Of a DNA stretch of 64,000 nucleotides, positions 44,074-53,850 are shown in pieces. A program made the translations under genes and the position numbers. This DNA is from DATKNA01 sp963755755 (GTDB taxonomy: Bacteria; Actinomycetota; Actinomycetes; Actinomycetales; Kineosporiaceae). The notes beneath the pieces are model-generated. The model did no database searches, was not told the DNA's origin, and worked only from the letters and a program-made list of their open reading frames with translations. Position 1 is the first letter of the stretch. Each line of letters starts with the position of its first letter. The stretch spans positions 62,001-126,000 of the forward strand of contig CAVWLJ010000011.1 in NCBI GenBank assembly GCA_963755755.1, given 5' to 3'.

Positions 44074-44694
44074 TCAGCTCGCGAGCGCGCGGACGGTGAG
44101 GCCGGCGCCGAGCTCGGCCACCTCGTCGAGGTCGTGCTCGGTGGGCGCGAGCACGTGGACGACGTGCGACGGCGCGTCCAGCGTCAGGTACTCGGGCTGC
44201 CCGGGCGGGCTGACCCGGCTCAGCCGGCCGCCGGCGACGGCGAGGCCGCCGACGTTCGTGCCGGCCTTCTTGTACGCGGGCCGGACGTCGAGCAGCACCT
44301 GCTGGCCCGACGTCAGCGTGACCACGAGGACGGTGTGCGGCGCCCGGCCCGGGGCCCACGTCGCGGACCCCTCCGGATGGACCGCGAGCCCGGCCCTCGT
44401 CGCGGTGACGTGGAGGTCGGTGAGCCAGGCCGTGAGGGTGCCGAGGCCGACCGAGGGCGCGCTGGCGCCGAAGAGGGAGCGGCTGCCGGCCTCGACGGCG
44501 AAGCAGTGGCCGGTGCCGTCGCGGCCGTCGATCCGCCCCAGCCGAACCCCGTGCCCGTGCCGGAGGTGGACCTCGTCCTCGACCCGGGCGCCGGCGGCCG
44601 CGAAGTAGTCGGGGAGGAAGGCGTGCGCGGAGTCGTTGAGCTCGAGCTCCAGCCCCTGGCACCGGACCACCCCGAAGCTCGACGTCCCGGTCAC
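44074..44694 (-). CDS. First gene of the MauE/MauD-like operon, unknown
   Basis: A protein of about 206 residues, mostly beta and without a signal peptide, containing blocks such as VRCQGLELELNDSAHAFLPDYF, FAVEAGSRSLFG and APHTVLVVTLTSGQQVLLDVRP. I do not recognise the family. The GTG at 44694 is the first start in this frame, but in-frame sequence upstream (PALPHIEVTLPKTVHR) looks coding, so an indel may have cut the true start, possibly the ATG at 44779. It leads a run of seven genes joined by overlaps or gaps of at most 10 bases. Confidence 0.6.
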   Translation of the reverse strand: MTGTSSFGVVRCQGLELELNDSAHAFLPDYFAAAGARVEDEVHLRHGHGVRLGRIDGRDGTGHCFAVEAGSRSLFGASAPSVGLGTLTAWLTDLHVTATRAGLAVHPEGSATWAPGRAPHTVLVVTLTSGQQVLLDVRPAYKKAGTNVGGLAVAGGRLSRVSPPGQPEYLTLDAPSHVVHVLAPTEHDLDEVAELGAGLTVRALAS

Positions 44695-44934
44695 CCGGTG
44701 GACGGTCTTGGGCAGGGTGACCTCGATGTGGGGCAGGGCCGGGGTCCAAAAAGGCGCAACGCACAGCGCGTGATCCCATCGAGCCCCACCCCCGGGACGT
44801 GGTGTGTCCAGTGGTCGCTGAACGTAAGGCCGCCTCCGAGCATGGTCAAGGATGTTGGCGGAGTGTCACGCGAGTGCCGTACGGCGGGGGAAAATCCGGC
44901 GACGATCGACGGAGCGTCAGCGGAGACTGCAGGC

Positions 44935-45654
44935 GTGCTGGAGTTCGTGCGGGACGTCTCGGCGGCCGACTGGGTCGGCGGACGCCTCGCGCCCTGGCAC
45001 GAGTGGACGCTGGGCATGGTCGTGCCCCGCGGCTACGAGGCGTACGCCCGGATCCTGCACCCGCCGTCCCGGCCCGACGGGACGCCGACGACGTGGGGCG
45101 CCGTGTGCCGCAGGACCGGATACGAGGCGCACCCGCTCATGCAGTGGGAGATCGCCGGCGAGGGCTGGCCGGGGACGGAGCCGTACGTGGGCTCGCTGGA
45201 GTCCGAGCCGCTGGCCCTGCTCGGGGAGGTGCTGGCGGGCCACACGCGCGGGTGGTGCTACTTCGCTCTGTGGGAGGGCTTCGGCTGGATCCCCGGCAGC
45301 CCGGGCATCAGCTTCTCGGACGGCCACCGCGTGCCGCCGGCGTTCGCGCCCGACGTCCTCTCCGGCCCGCGGCTCCGGCTGCCGCATCGGGACTACCTGC
45401 TGTTCCGCGGGCAGCTGGCCGACTTGCTGCACCTCGGCTGGACCTATCCGGGCGGGACCGAGGACCTGCAGTCGCCGAACCTGATGTGGCCGGCGGACCG
45501 GTCGTGGTTCGTGTCGACGGAGATCGACTTCGACTCGACGCTCGTGGGCGGGAGCGAGGAGCTGGTCGACGAGGTGGTCTCCGCGTCCGGACTGGAGGCG
45601 TGGCGGGTGGACGTCGCGGACAGCCTCGACCGGGTGCACCTGCACGAGGTCTGA
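44935..45654 (+). CDS. Conserved hypothetical protein
   Basis: A 239-residue soluble protein with no signal peptide or membrane helix. It is aromatic-rich (HEWTLGMVVPRGYEAYARI, CYFALWEGFGWIPG, RDYLLFRGQLADLLHLGW, DRSWFVSTEIDFDSTLVGG). This pattern belongs to a common actinobacterial family of unknown function. The GTG at 44935 is chosen because homologous-looking sequence begins there; the ribosome site is weak. Divergent from the redox operon across 240 bases in which I see no clear promoter. Confidence 0.7.
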   Translation: MLEFVRDVSAADWVGGRLAPWHEWTLGMVVPRGYEAYARILHPPSRPDGTPTTWGAVCRRTGYEAHPLMQWEIAGEGWPGTEPYVGSLESEPLALLGEVLAGHTRGWCYFALWEGFGWIPGSPGISFSDGHRVPPAFAPDVLSGPRLRLPHRDYLLFRGQLADLLHLGWTYPGGTEDLQSPNLMWPADRSWFVSTEIDFDSTLVGGSEELVDEVVSASGLEAWRVDVADSLDRVHLHEV

Positions 45655-45673
45655 GCCTGGCTCCTCGCCTGGA

Positions 45674-45687
45674 CGGGGCCGGCCCCG
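45674..45687. terminator. GC palindrome between convergent genes
   Basis: CGGGGCCGGCCCCG is a perfect 14-base palindrome in the 105-base gap between the hypothetical gene and the giant Ig-like gene. It may help termination. Confidence 0.3.
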
Positions 45688-45759
45688 GCCGGAGCGACCC
45701 GAAGGCCGCCCCGACCGAGGCCGGTTCACTGCTGTGGTGCTGGTGGTGCGGTTGCTACC

Positions 45760-48700
45760 TCAGGACTTGATCGAGATCGACACCGTGGAGGAGGTGTCGC
45801 ACCCGGCCGAGGTGAAGGTCGCCCGGTAGATGTGCGACCCCTTGCCCGCGTTGAGCGTCCAGGTGACCACGCCCCTCGTGACCTTGGCCGAGCCGACCTT
45901 GCCGTACTTGCCGGTCTTGAGCCGCTGCCAGAGGACGACCGTGCCGGACTTCGACGGGCCACCGCTGACCGTGACGCTCACGCGGTGGTTCCTGCCCACC
46001 TTGGCCTTGATCTTCACGGTGGACCTGACGTGAGCGACGACCGTGTTGCTGGTCGCGCCGGCCGTCTTCGCCTGGAACGTGGTGTTCCGGGAGATGGACA
46101 CCGCCTTGCTGAAGACACCGGTCGTGGCGTCGGCCGTCACCGTGGCGAAGGCCTGTGCCCGCCTTGTAGAGCGTGACCGTGGAACCGGCCCGAGCGGTAC
46201 CCGCGACCGTGACGTTGCCCGCACCGACCCGCGTCGCGATCTTGTTGAGCGCGACCGCGTCCTTGGCGATCGTGATCGTGCTGCTGCGGTGTAGACACCG
46301 TCGGCGACGTGACACCGGCGGTCGCCCACGCGCGCGTCGGCGTCGCTGTTGGCGGTCTGCGCGGTGTGCAGCGTGGCCGTCAGCGGTGCGACGCCCGTCT
46401 GGTTCGGTGCCGGTCGTGTACGTCGTGCTGAACACGCCGGCCGCGTTCGTCGTCGGGCCAGTTGCTGCCGAGCACGCCGAGCGTCGAGGTGCCGGTGCTG
46501 AGGTCGACGACTGCGCCCGCTGACCGGGTTGCCGAAGCCGTCCGTGACCGTGCCGGTGACGATGACGACGTCACCGGGAGCGCCGGCCGCGTTGTTGATC
46601 GTCACCTTGTACGGGTCAGCCGCGTCGGCCACCGTGAAGGTCGATGACCTTCGTGACGGATGCCCGCGGTCAGCGTGATGGTCCGGCTGCCCGGCTTGGT
46701 GAAGACGGCGTAGACGCCGCTGATGGTACCGCTGCCGTTGGATCGCCGCGTGATGGTCGTGACGAGCGCGTGTTGCCGGCATCCGGTGTGTCGCTGGTCG
46801 ACGAAGTAGACGCCGGACGTGCCCGTCAGCGTGAACGTCTTGTAGGCGAGCGGCGACGTTGCTCGCGTCGGTGACCGTGCCCGTGATCTGCGTCGCGTAC
46901 CGAGTCGGTTGCTCGACGTGGCTGCCGAGCGCGTGGTCGACAGCTGCCGCGTGGTGCTGTCGCGGGAGTCGTCAGCGCCGACGGGGCTGACCGTGCGTGC
47001 TGATCGCCCAGTTGATGTCTCCGTCGACGCCCGGCTCACCGGCGTCGTACTGCCGTTGGCGTTCGTCGTCGTACCCGAAGGTGAAGGCGCGTCTGCGTAC
47101 CCGCTGTGTGCGGCAGGCGGTGGCGTGTAGGTGTACGAGAAGCTGCCGTCGGCCGCGAGCGGCATGTGCGTCGTGGTCCCGATCGTGGCCGTCGTTGGCA
47201 CCGCCGCAAGGCGGCGTTGTTGCTGGCCGAGGAACAGCGACACCTGGCGCGGGTCGGCACCGCCGGGCACGTAACGGCGCGACCGAACTGGTCGAGCAGC
47301 TGGCCCTTGAGCGTGGCGGTGCCGCTGACGGTCGGTGCCGAGTTGCGCGGCGTGCTCGTCACCTTGATGCGTGCGCGGCGTGGCCGTCGCGTAGGTCGCC
47401 GCGATCTGGGCTGCCCGGCGTGGCCGTTCGTAGCTCGGCGTTGACCGTGTAGGCGTCGTGCGGCCGCCGTCTTGGCGCTCTTGACGACGAGCTTCGCGAC
47501 GCCGTTCGCTGTCGCGTGACCGCTGAACGTCTTCACCCGCTGCGTCGGACCAGCCGCACCGTTGGCGGTGAGGCCCGGCGTGTGCGAGCCCGCGCGCCAG
47601 CGTGAACCACGACGTCGTCCGGCCACCGCCGTGCCGGCGTCCGTGGCCGTCGGCGGTGTAGGAGCCGGTCGTCCGTCTTGACCGTCGCCGAGTGGTGCCG
47701 GCGCGCTGACGTTCGCGCTCTGCCGCACTCGTGGCGAGACGCGACTGCTGCCCGTGAGTCGGTTGACCGTAGTGGTCGCCGTCCCGAGCGCGCGTCGTGC
47801 GGTGCCGTTCCGTCGCGGTCGAACTTGGCGGTGCTGTAACGTGCCGGTGAGCCGTGCCGGCGGGTCAGCGACAGCGTGGCCAGCCGACGGGGCCGTGACC
47901 GACGTGCGAGTGGTGAGTCGACCGTCGGCGAGTCGCGTCGACCTGCCCGCACGTGAAGTCGACACCGACCAGGCCGCGATCTTGCCACCGAGGATGCCGA
48001 TGCCCGCTGTCGAGCTGCGGGTGTCGACCAGTGACAGCCCGCTCGAGCGTCGACAGTGGTCGACGACCGGCGCGCCGATGGCCGAGCCGCCGGGTGCGCC
48101 GTCACCGCCGGCGCCCAGTCGTCAGCCGGTCGACGCCGTGGCGGCCTCGACGTCCAGGACGTCAACAGTGACCGTCGGCGAGACAGCGTCGTCACCCGTG
48201 CCGATCGTGTTCTTGTCGTCGACGAAGTGGAAGGTGTAGGTACCTGGCTGGGTCGGCTGTCAGGAACGTGTCGTTCGCGTCCGACCGGCGTCCAGGTCGC
48301 GCTGACCGGCCGTCGCCGGCGGTCGACAGGCGTCCACGCGTGGTCGGACCCGTCGCAGCCGCCGCTGCCGTCGTTGTACTGAGGAGCAGGGCCGCGGTCA
48401 GCGAGCCGTGACACGCCGGTCGGGGCCGTGTAGCTGTCCAGCGACAGCATGAGGTCGACCGGTGACGCTGGACGAGACCTTGGTGCCGAAGGTCGCGTTG
48501 GCGAGGTCCGCCGCAGACGCTCGCACCGGCGCCGCGTTGGTCACGCAGCGGTGCCGGTGTTGCCGCCGGTCGATCGTGACGGAGATGGCCGGCCGCTGAC
48601 CTGGGACGTTGAAGGTGATCATGTACGTGTTGTTCGTCGTCAGCAGGTCCGCCCCGCCGGCCGCGACCGTCACGCCGCCGGCTGCCGTAATCGACGCCAG

Positions 48701-49013
48701 AGGCGTTGAGCGCCGTCCTGGACGGTCGCCGCGTGTCGGCGTCGCCGCGAGGCTGGTCGTCTGCCGGCGCCGTAGCGTCAGCGTGAAGTGGTCACGCCGC
48801 GACTGAGAGCCGTCGTGGCCTTGAGGGTCTGCACGGAGGCCTGATCGACCTGCTGCGCCGAGGTCGAGCGAGGTGAAGGTGCTGCCGGTCGTGAGCGCGA
48901 GCGAGCCGCTGGCGCTCGCAAGCGTCGCGCCGACGGTGACACCCCCCGCCACGACCGGCGGCGGACGCGCATGCGGCGGTTATCCGCCGTGTCCGCTTGT
49001 CCTTGAAATTCAT
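45760..49013 (-). pseudogene. Giant secreted Ig-like repeat protein, coding frame broken dozens of times
   Basis: About 1080 codons of a secreted surface protein, starting MNFKDKRTRRITAACA (ATG 49013, AAAGGG leader) and ending SAGCDTSSTVSISIKS. Coding pieces alternate among the three frames every 30-150 bases. Legible blocks include GGVTVGATLASASGSLALTT, YTFHFVDDKNTIGTGDDAVS, TATLKGQLLDQFGRAV, ADGSFSYTYTPP, QYDAGEPGVDGDINWAIS, YKTFTLTGTSGVYFVD, NAAGAPGDVVIVTGTVTDG, ARAGSTVTLYKAG and KVGRNHRVSVTVSGG. These indicate bacterial Ig-like (Big) domains and Ca-binding-type DxDGD loops with a C-terminal beta domain. The sense is intact at protein level, so the indels look like uncorrected read errors limited to this gene; true decay cannot be excluded. 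Confidence 0.7.
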
Positions 49014-49866
49014 GAGGAACATCCCTTTCTTCGATGACCCGGTTCTCCGATGACCATCCCGTCCGGAGGTGGTCACGTGGCCGGTCTGCGTTTCGGAGGG
49101 CAGCTGTCGCGCCGCTCGTGCTTGGTGCATCTGGCGATCTGGGGTGACCGCCGCTGACGCGTCGTCACCCTCCTTTCCGCATCTGGCCCGGGGATGTCCC
49201 CGAGCGCGCCGACGTCCATGGCGTGGGATCCGCGGAATGCGCGCATTCCTGCGCACGGCATCGAGGTGTGGACCCTCGGGGAGCCGGGAGCGTTGTCCGC
49301 GCGTTCCGGGAGCTGCAGCTGGTCGCGCCCCCCGGCGCTCGTACTGCTCAACCGCCCCAGACGTCTCCGGAGCAGCAGCAGTACCTGGGACTTACACGAG
49401 GCGTGAGCGTAGCAGCACGCTCCGTGTTGTCCAGACCCTCGACGGTTCGTCGCCATCCGCGTGTCGCGCGGCCTCGAGACGTCCCTATGACGGTCGGCGG
49501 GAAGCCTCTTCGCGACCCGCTTCGGACATGTCAACGGGAGATGGCGGCAACCCCGCGCCGACGCGCCCGGTGCTCATCCGAAATGCGGAGCCCGAAACGG
49601 CCGCAAAGGCAGGGGTGAACCGGAAAGGGAGTAAAGCGGGTCGTCGAATCGGTCATCCCACCTCATCCGGTGCCGGACCCGCCGGATGCACGCAGCCCGC
49701 ACCGATCCGCGCGCATGCGCGGCCGCCGCCGGCGTCCACCCACCCGAAGCAACTCCCGCTCGTCCGCGTCCACTCGCGGCCGGCGAGGAGGATGTCCGCC
49801 CCAGCCCCGGACGATCGACGGTGCACACCGATGGGCAAGCGCGGCCTCCGGTGACAGGATCTGGTC
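49014..49866. other. 853-base stretch without a supported gene
   Basis: No reading frame here has a good ribosome site, recognisable family or GC3 bias that holds up. It must contain the leader and promoter of the giant Ig-like gene (minus strand) and of zwf (plus strand). I note the palindrome GGAATGCGCGCATTCC at 49234-49249, the hairpin CGGGGATGTCCCCG near 49190, and a purine-rich plus-strand run (AAAGGCAGGGGTGAACCGG) near 49607. A structured RNA is possible but I cannot match a known riboswitch. Confidence 0.4.
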
Positions 49867-51384
49867 ATGGGGACCTCGGTGAGGGCCGACATCGCCTATC
49901 CGGCACCCGGACCTCGGCGGCTGCGGGGTGCGCGCGACCCGGTGGATCCGCACGTCATCGTGCTGTTCGGCGCGACCGGTGACCTCTCGCGCCGCAAGCT
50001 GCTGCCGGGGCTGACCCACCTCGCGCTGTCGGACCTGACGCCGGACATCCAGGTCGTCGGGTCGTCCCTGGACGACCTCGACGACGAGGCGTTCCGGCAG
50101 TTCGCCTTCAAGGCGGTGCAGGAGTTCAGCAGCCGCCCGATCAGCCAGGAGCAGTGGGACGAGTTCGCCCCGAAGCTCGTCTACGTGCCGCAAGGCGCGG
50201 GGTCGGAGGCTTTGCGGCGGGCGGTCGACGAGGCGGAGCAGCGGCTCGGGTCAGGGCAGGCCCGACGCCTGCACTACCTCAGCGTGCCGCCGAAGGCCGC
50301 GATCCCCGTGCTCCAGATGCTGCGCGAGGCCGACCTCGTCGACCGCTCGCGCGTGGTGATGGAGAAGCCGTTCGGCACCGACCTCGCCAGCGCGGTCGAG
50401 CTCAACGCGCGGGTGCACGAGACGTTCGACGAGTCCCAGGTCTTCCGGATCGATCACTTCCTCGGCAAGGAGCCGGCGCTCAACATCCTCGCGTTCCGGT
50501 TCGCCAACGGGTTGTTCGAGCCGATCTGGAACCGCAACTTCATCGACCACGTGCAGATCGACGTGCCCGAGGCACTCGGCCTCGAGAGCCGAGCGGACTT
50601 CTACGAGGCCACCGGCGCCTACAAGGACATGGTGGTGACGCACCTGTTCCAGGTGCTGGCGTTCGTCGCCATGGAGCCGCCGACGGCCCTCGAGCCGCGG
50701 GCGATCAGCGAGGAGAAGAACAAGGTCTTCCGGTCGCTGCTGCCGATCCGCACCTCCGACGTCGTCCGCGGCCAGTACACCGGCTACCGCTCCGAGCACG
50801 GGGTGTCGCGGGAGTCGGACACGGAGACGTTCATCGCGCTGCGGTGCGGCATCGACAACTGGCGGTGGGCCGGCGTCCCGTTCTACCTCCGCACCGGCAA
50901 GCGCATGGCCGAGGGCATGCGGATCATCTCGATCGCCTTCCGTGAGGCGCCGAAGAGCATGTTCCCGCAGGGGTCGGGCGTCGCGAGCGAGGGCCCGGAC
51001 CACCTCACCTTCGACCTCGCCGACCGCGCCCGGGTCTCGCTCTCGTTCTACGGCAAGCGGCCCGGGCCCGGCATGCGGCTGGAGAAGCTGAGCATGCAGT
51101 TCTCCGCGCACGAGACCGACCACGCCGTCGACGTGCTGGAGGCGTACGAGCGGCTGATGCTCGACGCGATGTGGGGCGACCACACGCTCTTCACGACCGC
51201 GGAGGGCATCGAGAGCCTGTGGGAACGCTCGACCGAGCTCCTCGACGACCCGCCGCCCGTCAAGGCGTATGCGCCGGGCAGCTGGGGTCCTAACGCGATC
51301 CACCAGCTCGTCGCCCCGCACGCATGGCGGCTGCCCTTCGAGCGCGCCTGGCGCGACCCCCGAGTCAGCCCGTCTTCGCGCTGA
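49867..51384 (+). CDS. zwf: Glucose-6-phosphate 1-dehydrogenase
   Basis: An intact 505-residue enzyme that oxidises glucose-6-phosphate to 6-phosphogluconolactone with NADP, the entry to the oxidative pentose phosphate path. The coenzyme motif LFGATGDLSRRKLLPGL is at residues 33-49, the active-site signature FRIDHFLGKEP at 193-203 with His197, and AYKDMVVTHLFQ carries the catalytic base. Not in the usual tal-zwf-opcA cluster, so it is likely a second, stand-alone copy. It is followed after 23 bases by carbamate kinase. Confidence 0.95.
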   Translation: MGTSVRADIAYPAPGPRRLRGARDPVDPHVIVLFGATGDLSRRKLLPGLTHLALSDLTPDIQVVGSSLDDLDDEAFRQFAFKAVQEFSSRPISQEQWDEFAPKLVYVPQGAGSEALRRAVDEAEQRLGSGQARRLHYLSVPPKAAIPVLQMLREADLVDRSRVVMEKPFGTDLASAVELNARVHETFDESQVFRIDHFLGKEPALNILAFRFANGLFEPIWNRNFIDHVQIDVPEALGLESRADFYEATGAYKDMVVTHLFQVLAFVAMEPPTALEPRAISEEKNKVFRSLLPIRTSDVVRGQYTGYRSEHGVSRESDTETFIALRCGIDNWRWAGVPFYLRTGKRMAEGMRIISIAFREAPKSMFPQGSGVASEGPDHLTFDLADRARVSLSFYGKRPGPGMRLEKLSMQFSAHETDHAVDVLEAYERLMLDAMWGDHTLFTTAEGIESLWERSTELLDDPPPVKAYAPGSWGPNAIHQLVAPHAWRLPFERAWRDPRVSPSSR

Positions 51385-51407
51385 CCGTCGAGGTCTACCC
51401 TCGCGAG

Positions 51408-52349
51408 GTGCGCATCGTCGTCGCTCTCGGAGGCAATGCCCTCATCGGTCCGGACGGGAACGCGACCCCGGAGGCGCAGACCGAGGCGGTCCGCGCCGCC
51501 ACGCCGGCTCTCGCAGCGCTCGCCGTCGAGCACGAACTCGTCATCACCCACGGCAACGGCCCACAGGTGGGCAACCTGCTCGTCAAGAACGAGATCGCGG
51601 CGGCCGTCGTCCCGCCCGTCCCGCTGGACTGGTGCGGTGCGCAGACGCAGGCAACGATCGGCACCCTCCTGCTCGACGCCCTCGACGACGAGTTCGAACG
51701 CACCGGCGCGCGCAAGCGCCTCGCCACCGTGGTGACCCGCACGCTCGTCGACCTCGACGACCCCGGTTTCCAGCACCCGACCAAGCCCATCGGCCGCTAC
51801 CTGCCGTTCGCCGAGGCCAAGCCGCTGCTCGACCACGGCCAGACCTGGCTCGATCACGGGGCGAAGGGCTGGCGCCGGGTCGTCGCGAGCCCCGAGCCGC
51901 TCGAGGTGCTCGACGCGCCCGCCGTCTCCGCGCTCCTGGCCGCCGGGTTCGCCGTGGTCGCGGCCGGCGGAGGCGGCGTCCCGACGATCCGCACCACCGA
52001 CGGACACGGCCACCGACGGCTCACCGGCGTCCAGGCGGTGATCGACAAGGACCTCACCGCCACCGTCCTCGCCCAGGCCCTGGACGCCGACCTGCTCGTC
52101 GTCGCCACCGACGTCGACCACGCCATGGTCGGGTACGGGACGCCGGACCAGCGGCCGCTGGAGGAGGTCACCGTCGCCGAGCTGCGCCGCCACGCCGCGG
52201 ACGGCGAGTTCGGCGCCGGCGGCATGGGGCCGAAGGTCGAGGCCGTCTGCCGGTTCACCGGGCGCACCGGCCACCGCTCCGCGATCACCAGCCTGCACCG
52301 GATCGGCGAGGCCGCCGCCGGCACCGCCGGCACCCGCGTCCGGCCCTGA
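51408..52349 (+). CDS. arcC: Carbamate kinase
   Basis: A 313-residue amino acid kinase that converts carbamoyl phosphate and ADP to ATP and carbamate. Signatures: VVALGGNALIGPDG at the N-terminus, ITHGNGPQVGNLL, HPTKPIGRYL, VVAAGGGGVPTI, VIDKDLTATVLAQ and VVATDVDHAM, all characteristic of ArcC rather than aspartokinase. GTG start. No arginine deiminase or ornithine transcarbamylase is adjacent, so carbamoyl phosphate probably comes from ureide or purine/pyrimidine breakdown, in line with other genes of the window (inference). Confidence 0.92.
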   Translation: MRIVVALGGNALIGPDGNATPEAQTEAVRAATPALAALAVEHELVITHGNGPQVGNLLVKNEIAAAVVPPVPLDWCGAQTQATIGTLLLDALDDEFERTGARKRLATVVTRTLVDLDDPGFQHPTKPIGRYLPFAEAKPLLDHGQTWLDHGAKGWRRVVASPEPLEVLDAPAVSALLAAGFAVVAAGGGGVPTIRTTDGHGHRRLTGVQAVIDKDLTATVLAQALDADLLVVATDVDHAMVGYGTPDQRPLEEVTVAELRRHAADGEFGAGGMGPKVEAVCRFTGRTGHRSAITSLHRIGEAAAGTAGTRVRP

Positions 52350-52420
52350 GCCCGGCTCGCAGCTCCGCAAGCCACGGTCCGGGAGGGAACCGGACGGGTG
52401 GCGGCGGTGTAGGAGAGGCA

Positions 52421-53029
52421 GTGCGGGGAGGAGGTCCGATCAGCGACGAGGGCAGCGACGGCGACATCCTGGCCCGGGTGCGCGCGGGCGACCGCGAGGC
52501 GTACGCCGAGCTGGTGCGCCGCCATGCGCCGGTGGCCGTCCGCACCGCACGGCTGCTCGGCGCGGGCGGGGACGCCGAGGACGTCGTCCAGGAGGCCTTC
52601 GTCAAGGCGTACGCCGGCCTCGACCGGTTCCGCGAGGGCGCGCCGTTCCGGCCCTGGCTGCTGCGCATCGTCGCGAACGAGACGAGCAACCTGCTGCGGT
52701 CGGCCGGCCGCCGCGCCGCCCGCGAACGCGCCGCCTGGGAACGGACGGCGCCGCTGCTCGTCCCCGGACCGGACGACGGCCCCGCAGCCGCCGCCCTCTC
52801 CCGCGAACGGCGCGAGCAGCTGGTGACCGGGCTCGGCCGCCTCGGGGAGCCGCATCGGCAGGTCGTCGTCTGCCGCTACCTGCTCGACCTCGACGAGGCC
52901 GAGACGGCGGCGGTGCTCGGCCTGCCGCGCGGCACGGTGAAGTCCCGGCTGAGCCGCGGGCTCGAGCAGCTGGCCCGCACGGTCGGCGTCCCGCACGACA
53001 CCACCACCGCCGACGACGGGAGGCGAGCG
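52421..53029 (+). CDS. ECF-type RNA polymerase sigma factor
   Basis: A sigma-70 family factor of about 200 residues. Region 2 is seen in AYAELVRRHAPVAVRTARLLG and DAEDVVQEAFVKAYAGLDRF, region 4 in LDEAETAAVLGLPRGTVKSRLSRGLEQL. The GTG at 52421 lies 2 bases after AGGAGAGG, which is close. As written the frame has no stop and continues into the membrane protein that starts at ATG 53030 with its own GGGAGG. The normal arrangement would be a TGA inside the ATGA of that start, reachable with one indel. I end the gene at the partner start. Confidence 0.85.
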
Positions 53030-53791
53030 ATGACCGGCGACCCCGGGGAGGCGACCCAGCGCCTGCTCGTCGAGGACCTGCGGGTGCTGGCGGACGCCGT
53101 TCCCGCGGCGTCCCCTGCCACCGCCGCGGCGATCGCCGACGCCGTTCTCGCGCGCCTGCCCGCCGCGCAGCCGGCGCGTCGGCGCGTGCCGCTGCGCCGT
53201 CCGCTCCTGACCGTCGCCGCCGCGGTCGTCGCCGTCCTCGCGGCCCTGCTGGCGGCCCCACCCGTCCGCGCGGTGGTCACGGAGTGGTTCGGCTTCGGCG
53301 GCGTCCGGGTACGGATCACCCCGACGCCGGCGCCGACCACCGCGCCGCCGCCCCCCACGGCCCGGGCCGGCGCGTCGATGGCGGACGCCGAGGCGGTCCT
53401 CGGGTTCGCGCCGCTCGTGCCCACCGAGCTCGGTCCCCCGGACGCCGTCCAGGTGTCGGCAGGTCGCCGCCTGGTGTCGATGAGCTGGACGGGCGGCCGC
53501 GACGGCACCGTGCGGCTCGACCAATGGGCGGCCGGGCTCGACGGGCTCTTCGCCAAGACGGCGCCCGGCGTCCGGTGGACCAGCGTCGGCGGCGACTTCG
53601 CGATCTGGTTCGACGCCCCGCACGAGGTCGTCCTCCTCACCGACGACCACGGCGGCACCCGCAGGGAGCCGCCCCGGCTCGCCGGCCACACCCTCATCTG
53701 GCAGACCGACCACGAGACGCTGCGGCTCGAGGGGGACCTGACGCTCGAGCGTGCGCTGGCGATCGCGGCCTCCGCGCGGCCGGCCGGCTGA
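53030..53791 (+). CDS. Membrane partner of the ECF sigma factor (putative anti-sigma factor)
   Basis: A 253-residue single-pass protein: cytoplasmic N-terminal helix region (residues 1-60), membrane helix at about 65-85 (LLTVAAAVVAVLAALLAAP), a Pro/Thr stalk, and an extracytoplasmic domain (SMADAEAVLGFAPLVPTELGPPD ...) resembling DUF4367-type domains found on anti-sigma factors. No HxxxCxxC zinc motif. It shares a continuous frame with the sigma factor, so either the stop is lost by an indel or it is a true sigma/anti-sigma fusion. Confidence 0.72.
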   Translation: MTGDPGEATQRLLVEDLRVLADAVPAASPATAAAIADAVLARLPAAQPARRRVPLRRPLLTVAAAVVAVLAALLAAPPVRAVVTEWFGFGGVRVRITPTPAPTTAPPPPTARAGASMADAEAVLGFAPLVPTELGPPDAVQVSAGRRLVSMSWTGGRDGTVRLDQWAAGLDGLFAKTAPGVRWTSVGGDFAIWFDAPHEVVLLTDDHGGTRREPPRLAGHTLIWQTDHETLRLEGDLTLERALAIAASARPAG

Positions 53792-53850
53792 GGAACCAGG
53801 AGCAGCGCGGCGGTGTAACCGGGGTAGGCGTCGCCCTCCCGGAGGTTGCC

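Noticed and set aside
45760..48990. CRISPR-like or tandem repeat array
   Set aside because: The repetitive feel comes from Thr/Ala/Gly-rich Ig-like coding sequence; no regular repeat-spacer pattern exists.
49073..49534. Possible minus-strand gene upstream of the giant Ig-like gene
   Set aside because: No ribosome site, irregular codon bias and no recognisable motif; several overlapping ORFs in all frames here look random.
49590..49680. c-di-GMP or c-di-AMP riboswitch before zwf
   Set aside because: A purine-rich run with GCAAAGGC and GGGGTGAA resembles fragments of these aptamers, but the full consensus helices are not there.
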